DNA from: Oxalobacteraceae sp. CFBP 8761
Lineage (GTDB): Bacteria; Pseudomonadota; Gammaproteobacteria; Burkholderiales; Burkholderiaceae_D
Length of the DNA stretch: 64,000 bases
Direction: 5' to 3'
Assembly (NCBI GenBank): GCA_014841595.1
Contig: JACYUE010000005.1
Location: 192,983 to 256,982 of the forward strand
Shown: positions 56,412 through 64,000 of the stretch, piece after piece
Position numbering within the stretch: position 1 is the stretch's first letter
Layout of the letters: each line of letters opens with the position of its first letter
Notes under the pieces: model-generated
Database searches by the model: none
What the model was told of the DNA's origin: nothing
What the model saw: only the letters and a program-made list of their open reading frames with translations
Translations under genes and position numbers: made by a program

Positions 56412-56906
56412 CTACACATACGCCAGCAGCCGTCCGCAGGCGATGACGCCGATCCAGAGCAGCAGCGACAGGGCCGCATGCAATCGGGCGCGCAGCGGCG
56501 CTTTGGCAAGCCAGCATGCGGCCGTGCGCCAGGGCCCGACGTGGAACGCCAGCGCATTGCCACCCGCCGCACCGATCAGCGCCAGCTTGAGGAGAAAGGC
56601 CCGGTTATCCAGCAGCTCGGGCTGGGTCGCGAACAGCAGCACGCCACTGGGTACGATCAGCAGCAGCGCGGCCCACGTCCAGGGCAGCAGGTGGCGCGCC
56701 AGCGCCTGTACCGGCAGCGCCTCAGCCGGCCGCGTACGCCCAACACCGAGCAGGCGCAGGTCGAACATGGCCACCGCGCCCACCAGCACCGTGAAACCCA
56801 CAATGTGGACGATCTCGACGAGCGGGTACAACCAGGCGCCGTCGCGCAGCGCTTGCGCCGGTGGGGTCGATGCGAGCCACGCCGCCGCCGCGTGCGCGGC
56901 GCTCAG
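56412..56906 (-). CDS. DUF6644-type small membrane protein, probable CTG start
   Basis: This protein of about 164 residues has four hydrophobic helices, including YPLVEIVHIVGFTVLVGAVA, HLLPWTWAALLLIVPSGVLL and ALSLLLWIGVIACGRLL. It resembles DUF6644 proteins. No ATG, GTG or TTG fits the N terminus. A CTG overlapping the upstream stop (CTGA, 56906-56903), six bases after GGAG, gives a start matching the usual family N terminus. TTG or GTG codons further in would cut off the first helix region. Confidence 0.62.
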   Translation of the reverse strand: MSAAHAAAAWLASTPPAQALRDGAWLYPLVEIVHIVGFTVLVGAVAMFDLRLLGVGRTRPAEALPVQALARHLLPWTWAALLLIVPSGVLLFATQPELLDNRAFLLKLALIGAAGGNALAFHVGPWRTAACWLAKAPLRARLHAALSLLLWIGVIACGRLLAYV

Positions 56907-57250
56907 CGCAGCTCCGTGACCTTGTCGCCCACCGTGATGCGTTCGGCGCGCAGTTCGGCGGGCTTGGTGCGGTTGGGATAACCGACGACGGTGACGGTGC
57001 CGCCGACGGCCAGCATGGCCCTGGCCAGGCCACGGTTTTCCATCCGGCTGGGTGGCGCCAGCACGACGAGCCAGGTTTTGTCCGGCGTCTTGAGGCGGAC
57101 GTAGCCGTGAGGCTGGCGGTAACCCGATTCCTCGATGGTCCCGGTCAGCTGCTGCGGGCGGGTGGCGTCGTACTCGCTCCAGCCATGGTGGGCGGCGGCG
57201 CTGGCGGACATGGCGAACAGCAGGGCGGCCAAAGCAGGTGTGCGTTTCAT
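56903..57250 (-). CDS. DUF6152 family exported protein
   Basis: This 115-residue protein has a signal peptide (MKRTPALAALLFAMSASAAA) directly followed by HHGWSEYD, the DUF6152 hallmark, and a small beta-barrel region (LTGTIEESGYRQPHGYVRLK through GYPNRTKPAELRAERI). Its function is unknown. DUF6152 and DUF6644 genes are often paired, and the HHGW start may bind a metal after cleavage. Its stop overlaps the downstream membrane-protein start. Confidence 0.82.
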   Translation of the reverse strand: MKRTPALAALLFAMSASAAAHHGWSEYDATRPQQLTGTIEESGYRQPHGYVRLKTPDKTWLVVLAPPSRMENRGLARAMLAVGGTVTVVGYPNRTKPAELRAERITVGDKVTELR

Positions 57251-57379
57251 GGGCGACTCCGGTGAAGGTGACTCGACGAATGCAGCGCCAGCATATGCCT
57301 GCGACGGGGATTCGGGCGCACGGTTTCTGCACACGGGTGCGTGTACGATGTGCTGACACCAACGCATCAGGAGTAGGTC

Positions 57380-57880
57380 ATGCTGATATGCCGTGCGGCC
57401 ACCGCAGCCGATCTTGCGGTCTTCTGGCCGCTGCGCACACGGGCCGTGCGGGCCAGTTGCGCGGCGCACTATCCGGCGGTCGTGATCGAGACCTGGTCCG
57501 CCAGCGCCGCGCCGGCATCGTTGGCGGTACTGGTGAATCTTGGGAGCGCCGTGGTGGCGGAAAAAGACGGCGCGCTGGCAGGCTTCGCGGTGCTCGACCT
57601 GGCCAGCGGCGAAGTCGATGCGGTGTTTGTCGATCCGGCGCATCAGGGACGCGGGATCGCGCTGGACTTGCTGCGCTGGCTCGAGGAACTGGCGCAGGGG
57701 CGCGGCGTGCAACGCCTGTTCCTGTCGGCGTCGCTCAATGCGGTGGCGTTCTACGAGCGCGCCGGATTCTTACGGGTGCGCGACGAGGTGTATGCGCATC
57801 GCAGCGGGATCGGCATCGCGTCCGTGTTCATGCAAAAGATGCTGTCACCCGCATGCGATGGCGCAGCACCGCTCAAGTGA
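57380..57880 (+). CDS. GNAT family N-acetyltransferase
   Basis: This 166-residue acetyltransferase has the acetyl-CoA motif VDPAHQGRGIALDLLRWLEE and the C-terminal AVAFYERAGFLRVRDEV, and a CAGGAG ribosome site. The acceptor is unknown. Confidence 0.86.
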   Translation: MLICRAATAADLAVFWPLRTRAVRASCAAHYPAVVIETWSASAAPASLAVLVNLGSAVVAEKDGALAGFAVLDLASGEVDAVFVDPAHQGRGIALDLLRWLEELAQGRGVQRLFLSASLNAVAFYERAGFLRVRDEVYAHRSGIGIASVFMQKMLSPACDGAAPLK

Positions 57881-58015
57881 ACGTAAACGTCGCCTCCTGA
57901 GCTGTTCCAGCATGACTGGTCGGGAAGAAGGCACCATCAGATCATGCAGGATGCGTGGACCTCGCCAGGTAGCGGTCTTACACTGGCCTGGTGATTACTG
58001 CCATCAAGGATATGG

Positions 58016-58663
58016 ATGCAGAATTTTTTGAAGGCTCTGGGCATCGCTATTGCTGCTACCCTGCCTTGCGCCGCGGCGCGGGCGGCCTGCGAAGACTACA
58101 CAAAGGAACTGCGCACGATGGTCAGCGCCGATCAGGCCCTGCGCTCCCGTCTCGACTTCAGCAAGATCAACACCCCGGCCCAGCAGAAAATCGGGGCGCA
58201 CATGGCCGTGATCGACCGTGCCAACACGGCACGTCTGAAAGTCCTGTTTGCACAGTGCGGTTTTCCTGACGCCGAAAAGCACGGCGAGCGCGCCGAGCGC
58301 GATGCCTGGCTGCTGGTGCAGCATGCCGATCACGACAGGGCATTCCAGAAGCAGACGTTGGCCTTGCTCGAGAAGATCGCCGCAGAGCGGGGCGAACCGG
58401 TAGGGCGCAACTTTGCCTATCTGTCCGACCGCGTGGCGGTGGCCGAGCGCAGGCCGCAGCTGTATGGCACCCAACTGATGTCGCTGCCAGAGAAGCCGTG
58501 TGATGTTGACTTCGATCCGCTGGACGATCGCCAGAAAGTCGAAGCGCGCCGTGCTGCCCTGAATATGCCCCCACTCGATATCTACAAAGAGATGGTCGTC
58601 AAAAAAGCAAACTGTCAGGGGGATGTGCCGGAGACCAGGCCAGCGTCGCCATCACCACCGTGA
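58016..58663 (+). CDS. Exported protein, DUF6624-like, unknown function
   Basis: This 215-residue protein has a signal peptide to about residue 23 (LPCAAARAA) and a helical body with DAWLLVQHADHDRAFQKQTLALL and the terminal segment FDPLDDRQKVEARRAALNMPPL. It resembles DUF6624 proteins, whose role is unknown. I cannot assign a function from context. Confidence 0.75.
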   Translation: MQNFLKALGIAIAATLPCAAARAACEDYTKELRTMVSADQALRSRLDFSKINTPAQQKIGAHMAVIDRANTARLKVLFAQCGFPDAEKHGERAERDAWLLVQHADHDRAFQKQTLALLEKIAAERGEPVGRNFAYLSDRVAVAERRPQLYGTQLMSLPEKPCDVDFDPLDDRQKVEARRAALNMPPLDIYKEMVVKKANCQGDVPETRPASPSPP

Positions 58664-58704
58664 TTGGTGCACAGGCCGCAGTGCACGCAAGGGCGCCGCA
58701 AGAC

Positions 58705-58730
58705 AAAAAAAAGGCCCACCGAAGTGGGCC
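58705..58730 (-). terminator. Rho-independent terminator of the nitroreductase gene
   Basis: GGCCCAC (58713-58719) and GTGGGCC (58724-58730) form a stem with a CGAA tetraloop. On the minus strand the stem is followed by eight T. It starts 16 bases after the nitroreductase stop. Confidence 0.88.
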
Positions 58731-58745
58731 AGTCTTGCGCTCGCA

Positions 58746-59402
58746 TCAATCGATGAAAGTGAACGTCGCTTCCTGCGTCAGGCGCGACTTCGGCAAGCCC
58801 GCATTGAAATCAGCTGGCGACGAGTAACCGAAGCTCACCAGCACCAGGCTGGTCAAGCCCTTCTCGTTCAGGCCGAATTCAGCGTCGAGGATCTTCTGGT
58901 CGAAGCCTTCCATCGGCGTCGCATCGATCTCCAGTGTGGCCGCGCCGAGCAGCGCGGTGCCCAGCGCCAGATACACCTGTTTCTCGAGCCACTGGGCCAC
59001 GTCCTTGGTGCCGTAGCGGTGCTGGTTGACATAGCCGCGGCGGGTGGCGTCCTGGCCGGCACGCGCCTGGGCATCGCGGAAGCGCCCGTCGCGCTCTTCC
59101 TGCTCCAGCAGCGCGTCCATGTGCGATTCGTCCATGTCGACGCGGGCGCACAGCACGATTACGTGTGACGCATCGTTGACCTTGGCGGCGTTGTAGACGT
59201 AGCCGCCCTGGGTTGCCTTGGCAATGCGCGCGCGGCCTTCGGGCGTGTTGGCGACGATGAAGTGCCATGGCTGCGAATTGACTGACGACGCGCTGTTACG
59301 CAGCAGGTCATACACTTTCTGCATCACGTCTTCGGGGATCCGACGCGCGCTATCGTAGGCTTTGGCGGTATGGCGCTTTTTGGCGGCCGACAGAATGTCC
59401 AT
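58746..59402 (-). CDS. NAD(P)H nitroreductase (NfsB-like)
   Basis: This 218-residue FMN-dependent nitroreductase-fold enzyme has KRHTAKAYDSARRIP, NSASSVNSQPWHFIVA (FMN contacts) and the C-terminal GLTSLVLVSFGYSSPADF. It is of the oxygen-insensitive E. coli NfsB/dihydropteridine reductase type, about the same length, and reduces nitro compounds and quinones in the cytoplasm. Confidence 0.88.
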   Translation of the reverse strand: MDILSAAKKRHTAKAYDSARRIPEDVMQKVYDLLRNSASSVNSQPWHFIVANTPEGRARIAKATQGGYVYNAAKVNDASHVIVLCARVDMDESHMDALLEQEERDGRFRDAQARAGQDATRRGYVNQHRYGTKDVAQWLEKQVYLALGTALLGAATLEIDATPMEGFDQKILDAEFGLNEKGLTSLVLVSFGYSSPADFNAGLPKSRLTQEATFTFID

Positions 59403-59471
59403 GGTGTTCCTTTCGCTTTCGCTGGGTGATCGTGGGATTTTTCAACCCCACGATGGTAAGCGATTCCGGCG

Positions 59472-60479
59472 TCAGAAGTTTTCGAGGACGATTTTTCCGA
59501 CCGCCTTGCCGCTTTCGATCAGCGCATGCGCGCGGCGCAGGTTATCAGCGGTGATCGCGCCGAAATGCTCGCCCAGGGTCGTCGTCAGGCGGCCATCGTC
59601 GACCATGTCGGCCACGCGGTTCAGCAGCTCGTGCTGGCGCACCATGTCGGGTGTGCCGAACAGCGAGCGCGTGAACATCAGCTCCCAGTGCAGCGAGATC
59701 GACTTGCGCTTAAGCGGCACTGCGTCGAGCGTGGCCGGATCGTCGATCAGCGCCAGCTGGCCCTGCGGCGCGAGCGCCTCGATGATGTCGGCATAGTGAT
59801 GATCGGTGTGGGTCAGGCTGATGACGATGTCGACCTGGTCGAAGCCCAGTTCGACCAGCTGCGGCTGCATCGGGCGCGTGTGGTCGACGGTATGGTGCGC
59901 ACCCAGTTTGGTGACCCATTCGCGCGTGGTATCGCGCGAGGCGCTGCCGATGACGGTCAGCCCCGTGAGCTGGCGCGCGAGCTGAATCAGGATCGAGCCA
60001 ACACCGCCGGCCGCGCCGATGACCAGCAGCGACTTGCCAGCCCCGCCGCCTTCGGGCACGCGCAGGCGGTCGAACAGCAGCTCCCAGGCCGTGATCGACG
60101 TCAGGGGCAGGGCAGCCGCTTCGGCAAAGCCGAGCGTACGGGGCTTCTTGCCAACAATGCGCTCATCGACCGCCTGGAATTGGCTGTTGGAGCCGGGGCG
60201 AATAAGCGATCCGGCATAAAACACCTCATCGCCCGGCGCGAACAGCGTGACACTGTCGCCAACCGACTGCACGACACCACTGGCATCCCACCCAAGCACA
60301 CGCGGCTCAGTCACCGCCACGCCAAGGCGGATCTTCGTATCCACTGGATTGACCGACACCGCGCGCACCTCAACCACTACATCATGCGGCCCCGCCACCG
60401 GCATCCCCAATTCCATTTCGACAAGCGCCTTCGGATCATCGATCGGCAACCCATTCTGCGTATAAACAATTGCTTTCAT
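59472..60479 (-). CDS. Zinc-binding-type alcohol dehydrogenase family protein (quinone oxidoreductase-like)
   Basis: This 335-residue medium-chain dehydrogenase has VVEVRAVSVNPVDTKIRLG, RVLGWDASGVVQSVGDSV, the nucleotide loop LLVIGAAGGVGSILIQLARQ and the C-terminal ESGKAVGKIVLENF. The lack of zinc-ligand Cys places it with the zinc-independent NADPH:quinone or enone reductases despite the family name. GGAGAAGAA precedes the ATG. Confidence 0.87.
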   Translation of the reverse strand: MKAIVYTQNGLPIDDPKALVEMELGMPVAGPHDVVVEVRAVSVNPVDTKIRLGVAVTEPRVLGWDASGVVQSVGDSVTLFAPGDEVFYAGSLIRPGSNSQFQAVDERIVGKKPRTLGFAEAAALPLTSITAWELLFDRLRVPEGGGAGKSLLVIGAAGGVGSILIQLARQLTGLTVIGSASRDTTREWVTKLGAHHTVDHTRPMQPQLVELGFDQVDIVISLTHTDHHYADIIEALAPQGQLALIDDPATLDAVPLKRKSISLHWELMFTRSLFGTPDMVRQHELLNRVADMVDDGRLTTTLGEHFGAITADNLRRAHALIESGKAVGKIVLENF

Positions 60480-60503
60480 TTCTTCTCCTAAAAACAAACA
60501 ATG

Positions 60504-60569
60504 AGGGTCAGAGTCGAATTGTTTGACAACTTCATTTAATCAATTTCTTATTAATTCGACTCTGACCCT
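60504..60569. repeat. REPIN 1 (AGGGTCAGAGTCGAATT family)
   Basis: The left arm AGGGTCAGAGTCGAATT (60504-60520) and its exact reverse complement (60553-60569) flank a 32-base AT-rich centre. It lies between the oxidoreductase promoter region and the next element. Confidence 0.85.
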
Positions 60570-60632
60570 AATTGATTGGCAAGACGTGCAGCCGAGCTCA
60601 GGGTTGAAGCAAGATTGGACGGAAATTGAATC

Positions 60633-60667
60633 AATTGCTCATTAATTCTACTCTGACCCTAATTGTT
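60633..60667. repeat. Solitary REP arm with shared flank (copy B)
   Basis: AATTCTACTCTGACCCT (60644-60660) is the same arm with one change (G to T). Together with the preceding CAATTGCTCATT it matches copy D near 60903-60937 over about 35 bases with few differences. Confidence 0.75.
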
Positions 60668-60761
60668 CAAGGCCGTAATTCGGCACAAAACCATGCCTAC
60701 AAGATACTAATTTAAGTCAGGAAATTAATTCATCCCTGAGCACATAAAATTCAAAGAAAAC

Positions 60762-60835
60762 AATTAGGGTCAGAGTCGAATTGTTTGTCAATTTTTGAAA
60801 ATAAATTGAAAATTAATTCGACTCTGACCCTAATT
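60762..60835. repeat. REPIN 2 (AGGGTCAGAGTCGAATT family)
   Basis: The arms 60762-60782 and 60815-60835 are perfect 21-bp reverse complements (AATTAGGGTCAGAGTCGAATT) around a 32-base AT-rich centre. The spacing is the same as in REPIN 1. Confidence 0.87.
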
Positions 60836-60902
60836 AAAGCTGGCACACATTCAAGTGATTCAATACTGTTGACGCTGCAACATTTACTGGCTTGATATTG
60901 GG

Positions 60903-60937
60903 CTATTGCTCATTAATTCTACACTGACCCTCATTGT
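60903..60937. repeat. Solitary REP arm overlapping the amidohydrolase stop (copy D)
   Basis: AATTCTACACTGACCCTCATT (from 60915) is a diverged arm. Its TCA at 60931-60933 is the TGA stop codon of the amidohydrolase gene on the minus strand, so the element reaches into the coding sequence. Confidence 0.72.
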
Positions 60938-62268
60938 TGGGGGGTGAGGCGTTTGACGATGAGGCCGTTCTGGATGACGACGGCGGGGGCTTCCAGCAGG
61001 CGGACGTTGACGGTTGGGTCGCCTTCGACGGCGACCAGGTCGGCGTAGCGGCCAGGTTCGATGATGCCGACGTCTTTGCGTGCCAGTGCTTCGGCGGCGT
61101 TGATGGTGGCGCTCTGGATGGCTTGCAGCGGCGTCATGCCGTACTGGACCATGACGGCGAACTGCTTGCCGTTGCCGCCGTGCGGGTGGACGCCGGCGTC
61201 GGTGCCGAACACCATTTTCACGCCGGCTGCGTGCGCGCGCTTGAAGTTCTGACGCTGCAGTTCCGTCACTTCGCGGTCCTTGCGCAGATTGTCTTCCAGT
61301 ACACCGTTCTTCTTGCCCTCAAGCGCCGTGTAGCTGCCGTTGTAGATATCCATCGACAGCCATGCGCCATGCTTCTTGGCCAGGGCGATGCCTTCGTCGT
61401 CGATCAGGCTGGCGTGTTCGATCGTGTTCACGCCGGCGCGGATGGCGTCCTTGATGCCGGCGGCGCCGTGCGCGTGCGCGGCGACCTGCAGGCCCCACTG
61501 GTGCGCTTCTTCGACGGCCGCGCGCAGTTCGGCGAGATTCATCTGCTGCTGGCCCGGCTCGGTGTTGCGCGAGAAGACGCCGCCCGTGGCGCACACCTTG
61601 ATGACTTGCGCGCCGTACTTGCGCAGCGAGCGCACCGACTTGCGCACTTCGTCCGGACCGTCGGCGTTGTACGGGCCTTTCTGGTCCATCGATGGCGGGA
61701 AGTAGGTGCTGTCGCAGTGGCTGCCGGTCGGGCCGAACGACCAGGCGGCAGGGATGATGCGCGGGCCGCGCACCTTGCCGGCGGCGATCGCCTGGCCCAG
61801 GCCGACGTCGTTCCAGTCGGCTGCGCCCAGATTGCGCACCGTGGTAAAGCCCGCGTCGAGCGTCTTGCCCGCATGCGCCACGGCCAGCGCCGACCAGAAG
61901 CGGTCGTTGTATTCCAGGTTGCTGTAGCCGCCGTAGGTGGGGTCGGAGTCGAGGTGGACGTGCATGTCGATCAGGCCGGGCAGCAGCGTCATGCCGGGCA
62001 GGTCGATGCGCGTGGCGGCTTCGCCACCGGCCGCCGCGCCAGCTGCGCCGCCCACTCCACCTGCACCACCTGCGCCACCCGCGCGCCCGATGCTGACGAC
62101 TTTGCCGTCGCGTACCAGGATCTCGGGCTTGTCGATCATGCGCCCGGTTTTCACGTCCAGCAGCCGCTCGGCGCTGATGATGACGTCGGCGGCGTGTACG
62201 CCGGACCAGCCCACGGTGGCCATGCACAGGGCCATCAGTTTCAGTGCCAAACGGTTCTTGCGGTTCAA
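60931..62268 (-). CDS. Exported metal-dependent amidohydrolase
   Basis: This 445-residue secreted amidohydrolase of the imidazolonepropionase/prolidase-like group has the metal ligands in GLIDMHVHLDSD, the Lys in VIKVCATGG, His in VAAHAHG and TIEHASLID, and Asp in FGTDAGVHPHGG. A TTG start (GGAG five bases before) gives a signal peptide ending SGVHA-AD. A Gly/Ala-rich low-complexity insert (GRAGGAGGAGGVGGAAG) interrupts the N-terminal beta domain. The C-terminal stop is supplied by a REP arm. The substrate, possibly a peptide or other amide, is unknown. Confidence 0.88.
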   Translation of the reverse strand: MNRKNRLALKLMALCMATVGWSGVHAADVIISAERLLDVKTGRMIDKPEILVRDGKVVSIGRAGGAGGAGGVGGAAGAAAGGEAATRIDLPGMTLLPGLIDMHVHLDSDPTYGGYSNLEYNDRFWSALAVAHAGKTLDAGFTTVRNLGAADWNDVGLGQAIAAGKVRGPRIIPAAWSFGPTGSHCDSTYFPPSMDQKGPYNADGPDEVRKSVRSLRKYGAQVIKVCATGGVFSRNTEPGQQQMNLAELRAAVEEAHQWGLQVAAHAHGAAGIKDAIRAGVNTIEHASLIDDEGIALAKKHGAWLSMDIYNGSYTALEGKKNGVLEDNLRKDREVTELQRQNFKRAHAAGVKMVFGTDAGVHPHGGNGKQFAVMVQYGMTPLQAIQSATINAAEALARKDVGIIEPGRYADLVAVEGDPTVNVRLLEAPAVVIQNGLIVKRLTPQQ

Positions 62269-62347
62269 GCCAGCTCCTCGAAAATTGAATGGACAAAATG
62301 CAACTTTACACCGCCATGCACCGTGTCCATCCACTTTTTTTGCAGCC

Positions 62348-62965
62348 TCACGCGTCGACCACGAGCAGCACCGCCAGCACCAGCATCACGGCGCCCGTGA
62401 GCGCCTCGATCACGCGCCATACCCCAGGGCGCGCCAGCGTCGATGCGAAGCGCCGCGCCCCCAGCCCGATCGCCGAGAACCACAGCGCCGACGCCGTGAT
62501 CGCCCCCAGCGCAAACGAACTGCGCTCGCTCGCGGCCAGGCTGCTGCCGACCGCCCCGAGCAGCACGACGGTGTCCAGATACACGTGCGGATTGAGCAGC
62601 GACAGCGCCAGCACGGTTGCCAGCGCCGCGCCCAGCGTCTGCGCCTGCGCAGCTGCGTCGCCGGACAGGGTCGCGCCGCCACGCCAGCTGCTCGACCAGC
62701 AGCGCAGCCCGTACCAGACCAAAAACGCGGCGCCGCCGTAGCGCGCCAGCGGCATCAGGATCGGCGACGCTTCGATCAGCGCGCCCAGGCCACTGGTGCC
62801 GGCCGCGATCAGGATCGCATCGACGACGATGCAGGTCGCGACTGTCGGCAGTACGTGCCGGCCCCGCACTGCAGTGCGCAGCACGTGCGCGTTCTGGGCA
62901 CCGATGCCCATGATGAGACCAGCGCCCAGCCCCAGCCCCTGAAGATAGATCTGTTGCGAGAACAT
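62348..62965 (-). CDS. argO: LysE/ArgO-type basic amino-acid exporter
   Basis: This 205-residue inner-membrane protein has about six helices and the ArgO/LysE opening GLGLGAGLIMGIGAQNAHVL, with SLLNPHVYLDTVVLLGAVG in the middle. It exports arginine or lysine. The ATG at 62965 has AGGAGG before it. It is divergent from argP with a 94-bp AT-rich spacer, the standard regulated pair. Confidence 0.92.
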   Translation of the reverse strand: MFSQQIYLQGLGLGAGLIMGIGAQNAHVLRTAVRGRHVLPTVATCIVVDAILIAAGTSGLGALIEASPILMPLARYGGAAFLVWYGLRCWSSSWRGGATLSGDAAAQAQTLGAALATVLALSLLNPHVYLDTVVLLGAVGSSLAASERSSFALGAITASALWFSAIGLGARRFASTLARPGVWRVIEALTGAVMLVLAVLLVVDA

Positions 62966-63059
62966 GGCAGCCTCCTGGCGAAAGCCGCCACTATTCCAGC
63001 CCATGGACTCGACTTCAATTATATTCATGATTATTCAGGCCACGTAAGAAGCGCTAATC
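62966..63059. promoter_or_regulatory. Divergent argO-argP control region
   Basis: This 94-bp spacer between the exporter and regulator contains an AT-rich core (63015-63035, TTCAATTATATTCATGATTA) where the promoters and the ArgP site are expected. Individual boxes are not assigned. Confidence 0.55.
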
Positions 63060-63959
63060 ATGAAGCTCGACCCTCGCCGCAGCGCCGCCTTCCTGGCCGC
63101 CATTGACGCCGGCAGCCTGGAAGCCGCCGCCGCCCAGCTCAGAATCACGCCGTCGGCCGTCTCGCAGCGCATCTCGGCGCTGGAGCAGGACATGGGCACG
63201 CCGCTGCTGGTGCGCAGCCGGCCCTGCCGCCCCACCGCACCCGGCGCGCGGCTGCTGCAATACCTGCGCCGCTCCACGCTGCTCGAATCGGAGTTCCTGG
63301 CCGAGATGACGGGCGATCCGGGCCCGGCGCGCGTGACGCTGGCGGTCAACAACGACACGCTGGCGACCTGGCTGCTGCCCGTGCTGGCGCCGATCCTGAT
63401 CGACGAACAGCTGCTGGTCGAATTCATCCTCGACAACCAGGGCCACACGTTTTCGCTGCTCGAAGGGGGGCATGCCGTGGCCTGCATCTCGGGCGAGCCG
63501 GAGCCGATGCGCGGCTGCAGCGCGAGCCTGCTCGGCGTGATGCGCTACCGGCTGGTGGCCTCGCCCGCGTTCGCGCAGCGCTGGTTCCCGGCCGGAATCA
63601 CACGCGCCACCGCGCAGGTCGCGCCGCTGATGGTCTTCGATCGCAAGGATGCGATGCAGTCGTCGTTCCTGCTCACGCAATTCGGGCTGCCGGACGGCGC
63701 GTACCCGTTTCACTACGTGCCGTCCAGCGATGCGTTCGCGGAGGCAGTGCGCCTCGGGCTGGGCTACGGCATGCTGCCGCACGAGCAGTGCGCGGCGCTG
63801 CTGCAGAGCGGCGACCTGGTCGACCTGTCGCCCGCCATCGCGCACGACGTGCCGCTGTACTGGCACGCCTGGCGGATCCAGCCCCCGCGCCTCGAACGCA
63901 TGGGCGCGGCGCTGCTCAAGGCCGCGCGCGCCGCGCTGCTGCCGCTTGCGCCGCATTGA
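63060..63959 (+). CDS. argP: LysR-family regulator ArgP
   Basis: This 299-residue LysR protein has the helix-turn-helix FLAAIDAGSLEAAAAQLRIT-PSAVSQRISALEQ and the ArgP/IciA-type body (VNNDTLATWLLPVLAPIL, DNQGHTFSLLEGGHAVACIS). ArgP senses arginine and lysine and activates argO, which is divergent here. The assignment rests on both sequence and context. Confidence 0.92.
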   Translation: MKLDPRRSAAFLAAIDAGSLEAAAAQLRITPSAVSQRISALEQDMGTPLLVRSRPCRPTAPGARLLQYLRRSTLLESEFLAEMTGDPGPARVTLAVNNDTLATWLLPVLAPILIDEQLLVEFILDNQGHTFSLLEGGHAVACISGEPEPMRGCSASLLGVMRYRLVASPAFAQRWFPAGITRATAQVAPLMVFDRKDAMQSSFLLTQFGLPDGAYPFHYVPSSDAFAEAVRLGLGYGMLPHEQCAALLQSGDLVDLSPAIAHDVPLYWHAWRIQPPRLERMGAALLKAARAALLPLAPH

Positions 63960-63972
63960 AGAGCGCCGCAAT

Positions 63973-64000
63973 AAAAAAAGGCCGGCTGCGCAAGCAGCCT
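63973..64000. terminator. Hairpin terminator at the window end (cut)
   Basis: An A-run (63973-63979) precedes GGCTGC-GCAA-GCAGCC (63984-63999). The outer AGGC pairing and the T-run would fall beyond the window edge. Confidence 0.6.

Larger units (their letters stand above)
60480..60930. other. Gene-free region filled with REP-type elements
   Basis: No gene is seen between the oxidoreductase start and the amidohydrolase stop. The sequence is AT-rich and contains two REPIN-like inverted pairs and two solitary arms, listed separately. Plain spacers lie between them. Confidence 0.8.

Overview
The window is strongly GC-rich, densely packed chromosomal DNA from a Gram-negative betaproteobacterium, most likely Burkholderiales, family Oxalobacteraceae (Massilia/Duganella/Janthinobacterium type). 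The evidence is the rsmI/lpoA/yraN/diaA/BON-lipoprotein block, the leucine (liu) operon, the large TonB receptor with a plug start of the ITGSSIKR type, the argO-argP pair, the ybeD-lipB-lipA operon and dispersed intergenic repeats that include REP-like elements. There is no phage, plasmid, CRISPR array or intact insertion sequence. The clearest transferred piece is a small toxin-antitoxin pair.

Layout. 1-2969: tail of a thiolase, then an SDR oxidoreductase, an acyl-CoA dehydrogenase and an acetyltransferase, an acyl-CoA/short-chain catabolic operon. 3047-9199 (minus): LD-carboxypeptidase, TonB-dependent receptor and a peptide-type ABC binding protein. 9415-13516 (plus): a fused SpmA/SpmB-like membrane protein, a PBP4-type D,D-carboxypeptidase and a membrane diguanylate cyclase. 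13520-21784 (minus): D-Ala-D-Ala dipeptidase, LysR regulator, lipoprotein amidase, a BadF-type sugar kinase, a GHL10 lipoprotein, an AmpG-like permease, murQ and a GntR regulator. 21943-24631 (plus): a beta-lactamase-fold serine hydrolase and a D-amino-acid dehydrogenase. Taken together, 3-24.6 kb reads as a peptidoglycan turnover and salvage neighbourhood.

24.6-36.7 kb: a Phd/ParE toxin-antitoxin pair, a ychJ gene carrying an odd AT-rich palindrome, then a long plus-strand operon in which bioA-bioF-bioD-bioB sit between the two halves of the biotin-dependent methylcrotonyl-CoA carboxylase genes (liuB-liuC-bioAFDB-liuD-ghrA-like-liuE). The operon ends at terminators shared with a tRNA-Pro gene.

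36.8-47.2 kb is mostly housekeeping: rsmI, lpoA, yraN, diaA, a BON lipoprotein, a TlpA-type thioredoxin, a thioesterase, a SUV3-type RNA helicase, a TauE exporter and ybeD-lipB-lipA. 47.3-60.5 kb holds a FecR/DUF6600 protein, a LysE exporter, HU, an orphan BrnA-like repressor, membrane proteins of unknown role, several oxidoreductases, a glutaminyl cyclase, DUF6152/DUF6644 genes, an acetyltransferase and a nitroreductase. 60.5-64 kb: a cluster of REP/REPIN elements, a secreted amidohydrolase whose stop codon lies inside one of them, and the divergent argO/argP pair.

The observations I rate highest are the peptidoglycan salvage neighbourhood, the biotin genes embedded in a biotin-enzyme operon, the palindromic (possibly regulatory) insertion inside ychJ upstream of liuB, and the two REP-like repeat families. 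All functions are assigned by reading the sequence and recalling protein families. No database search was run.
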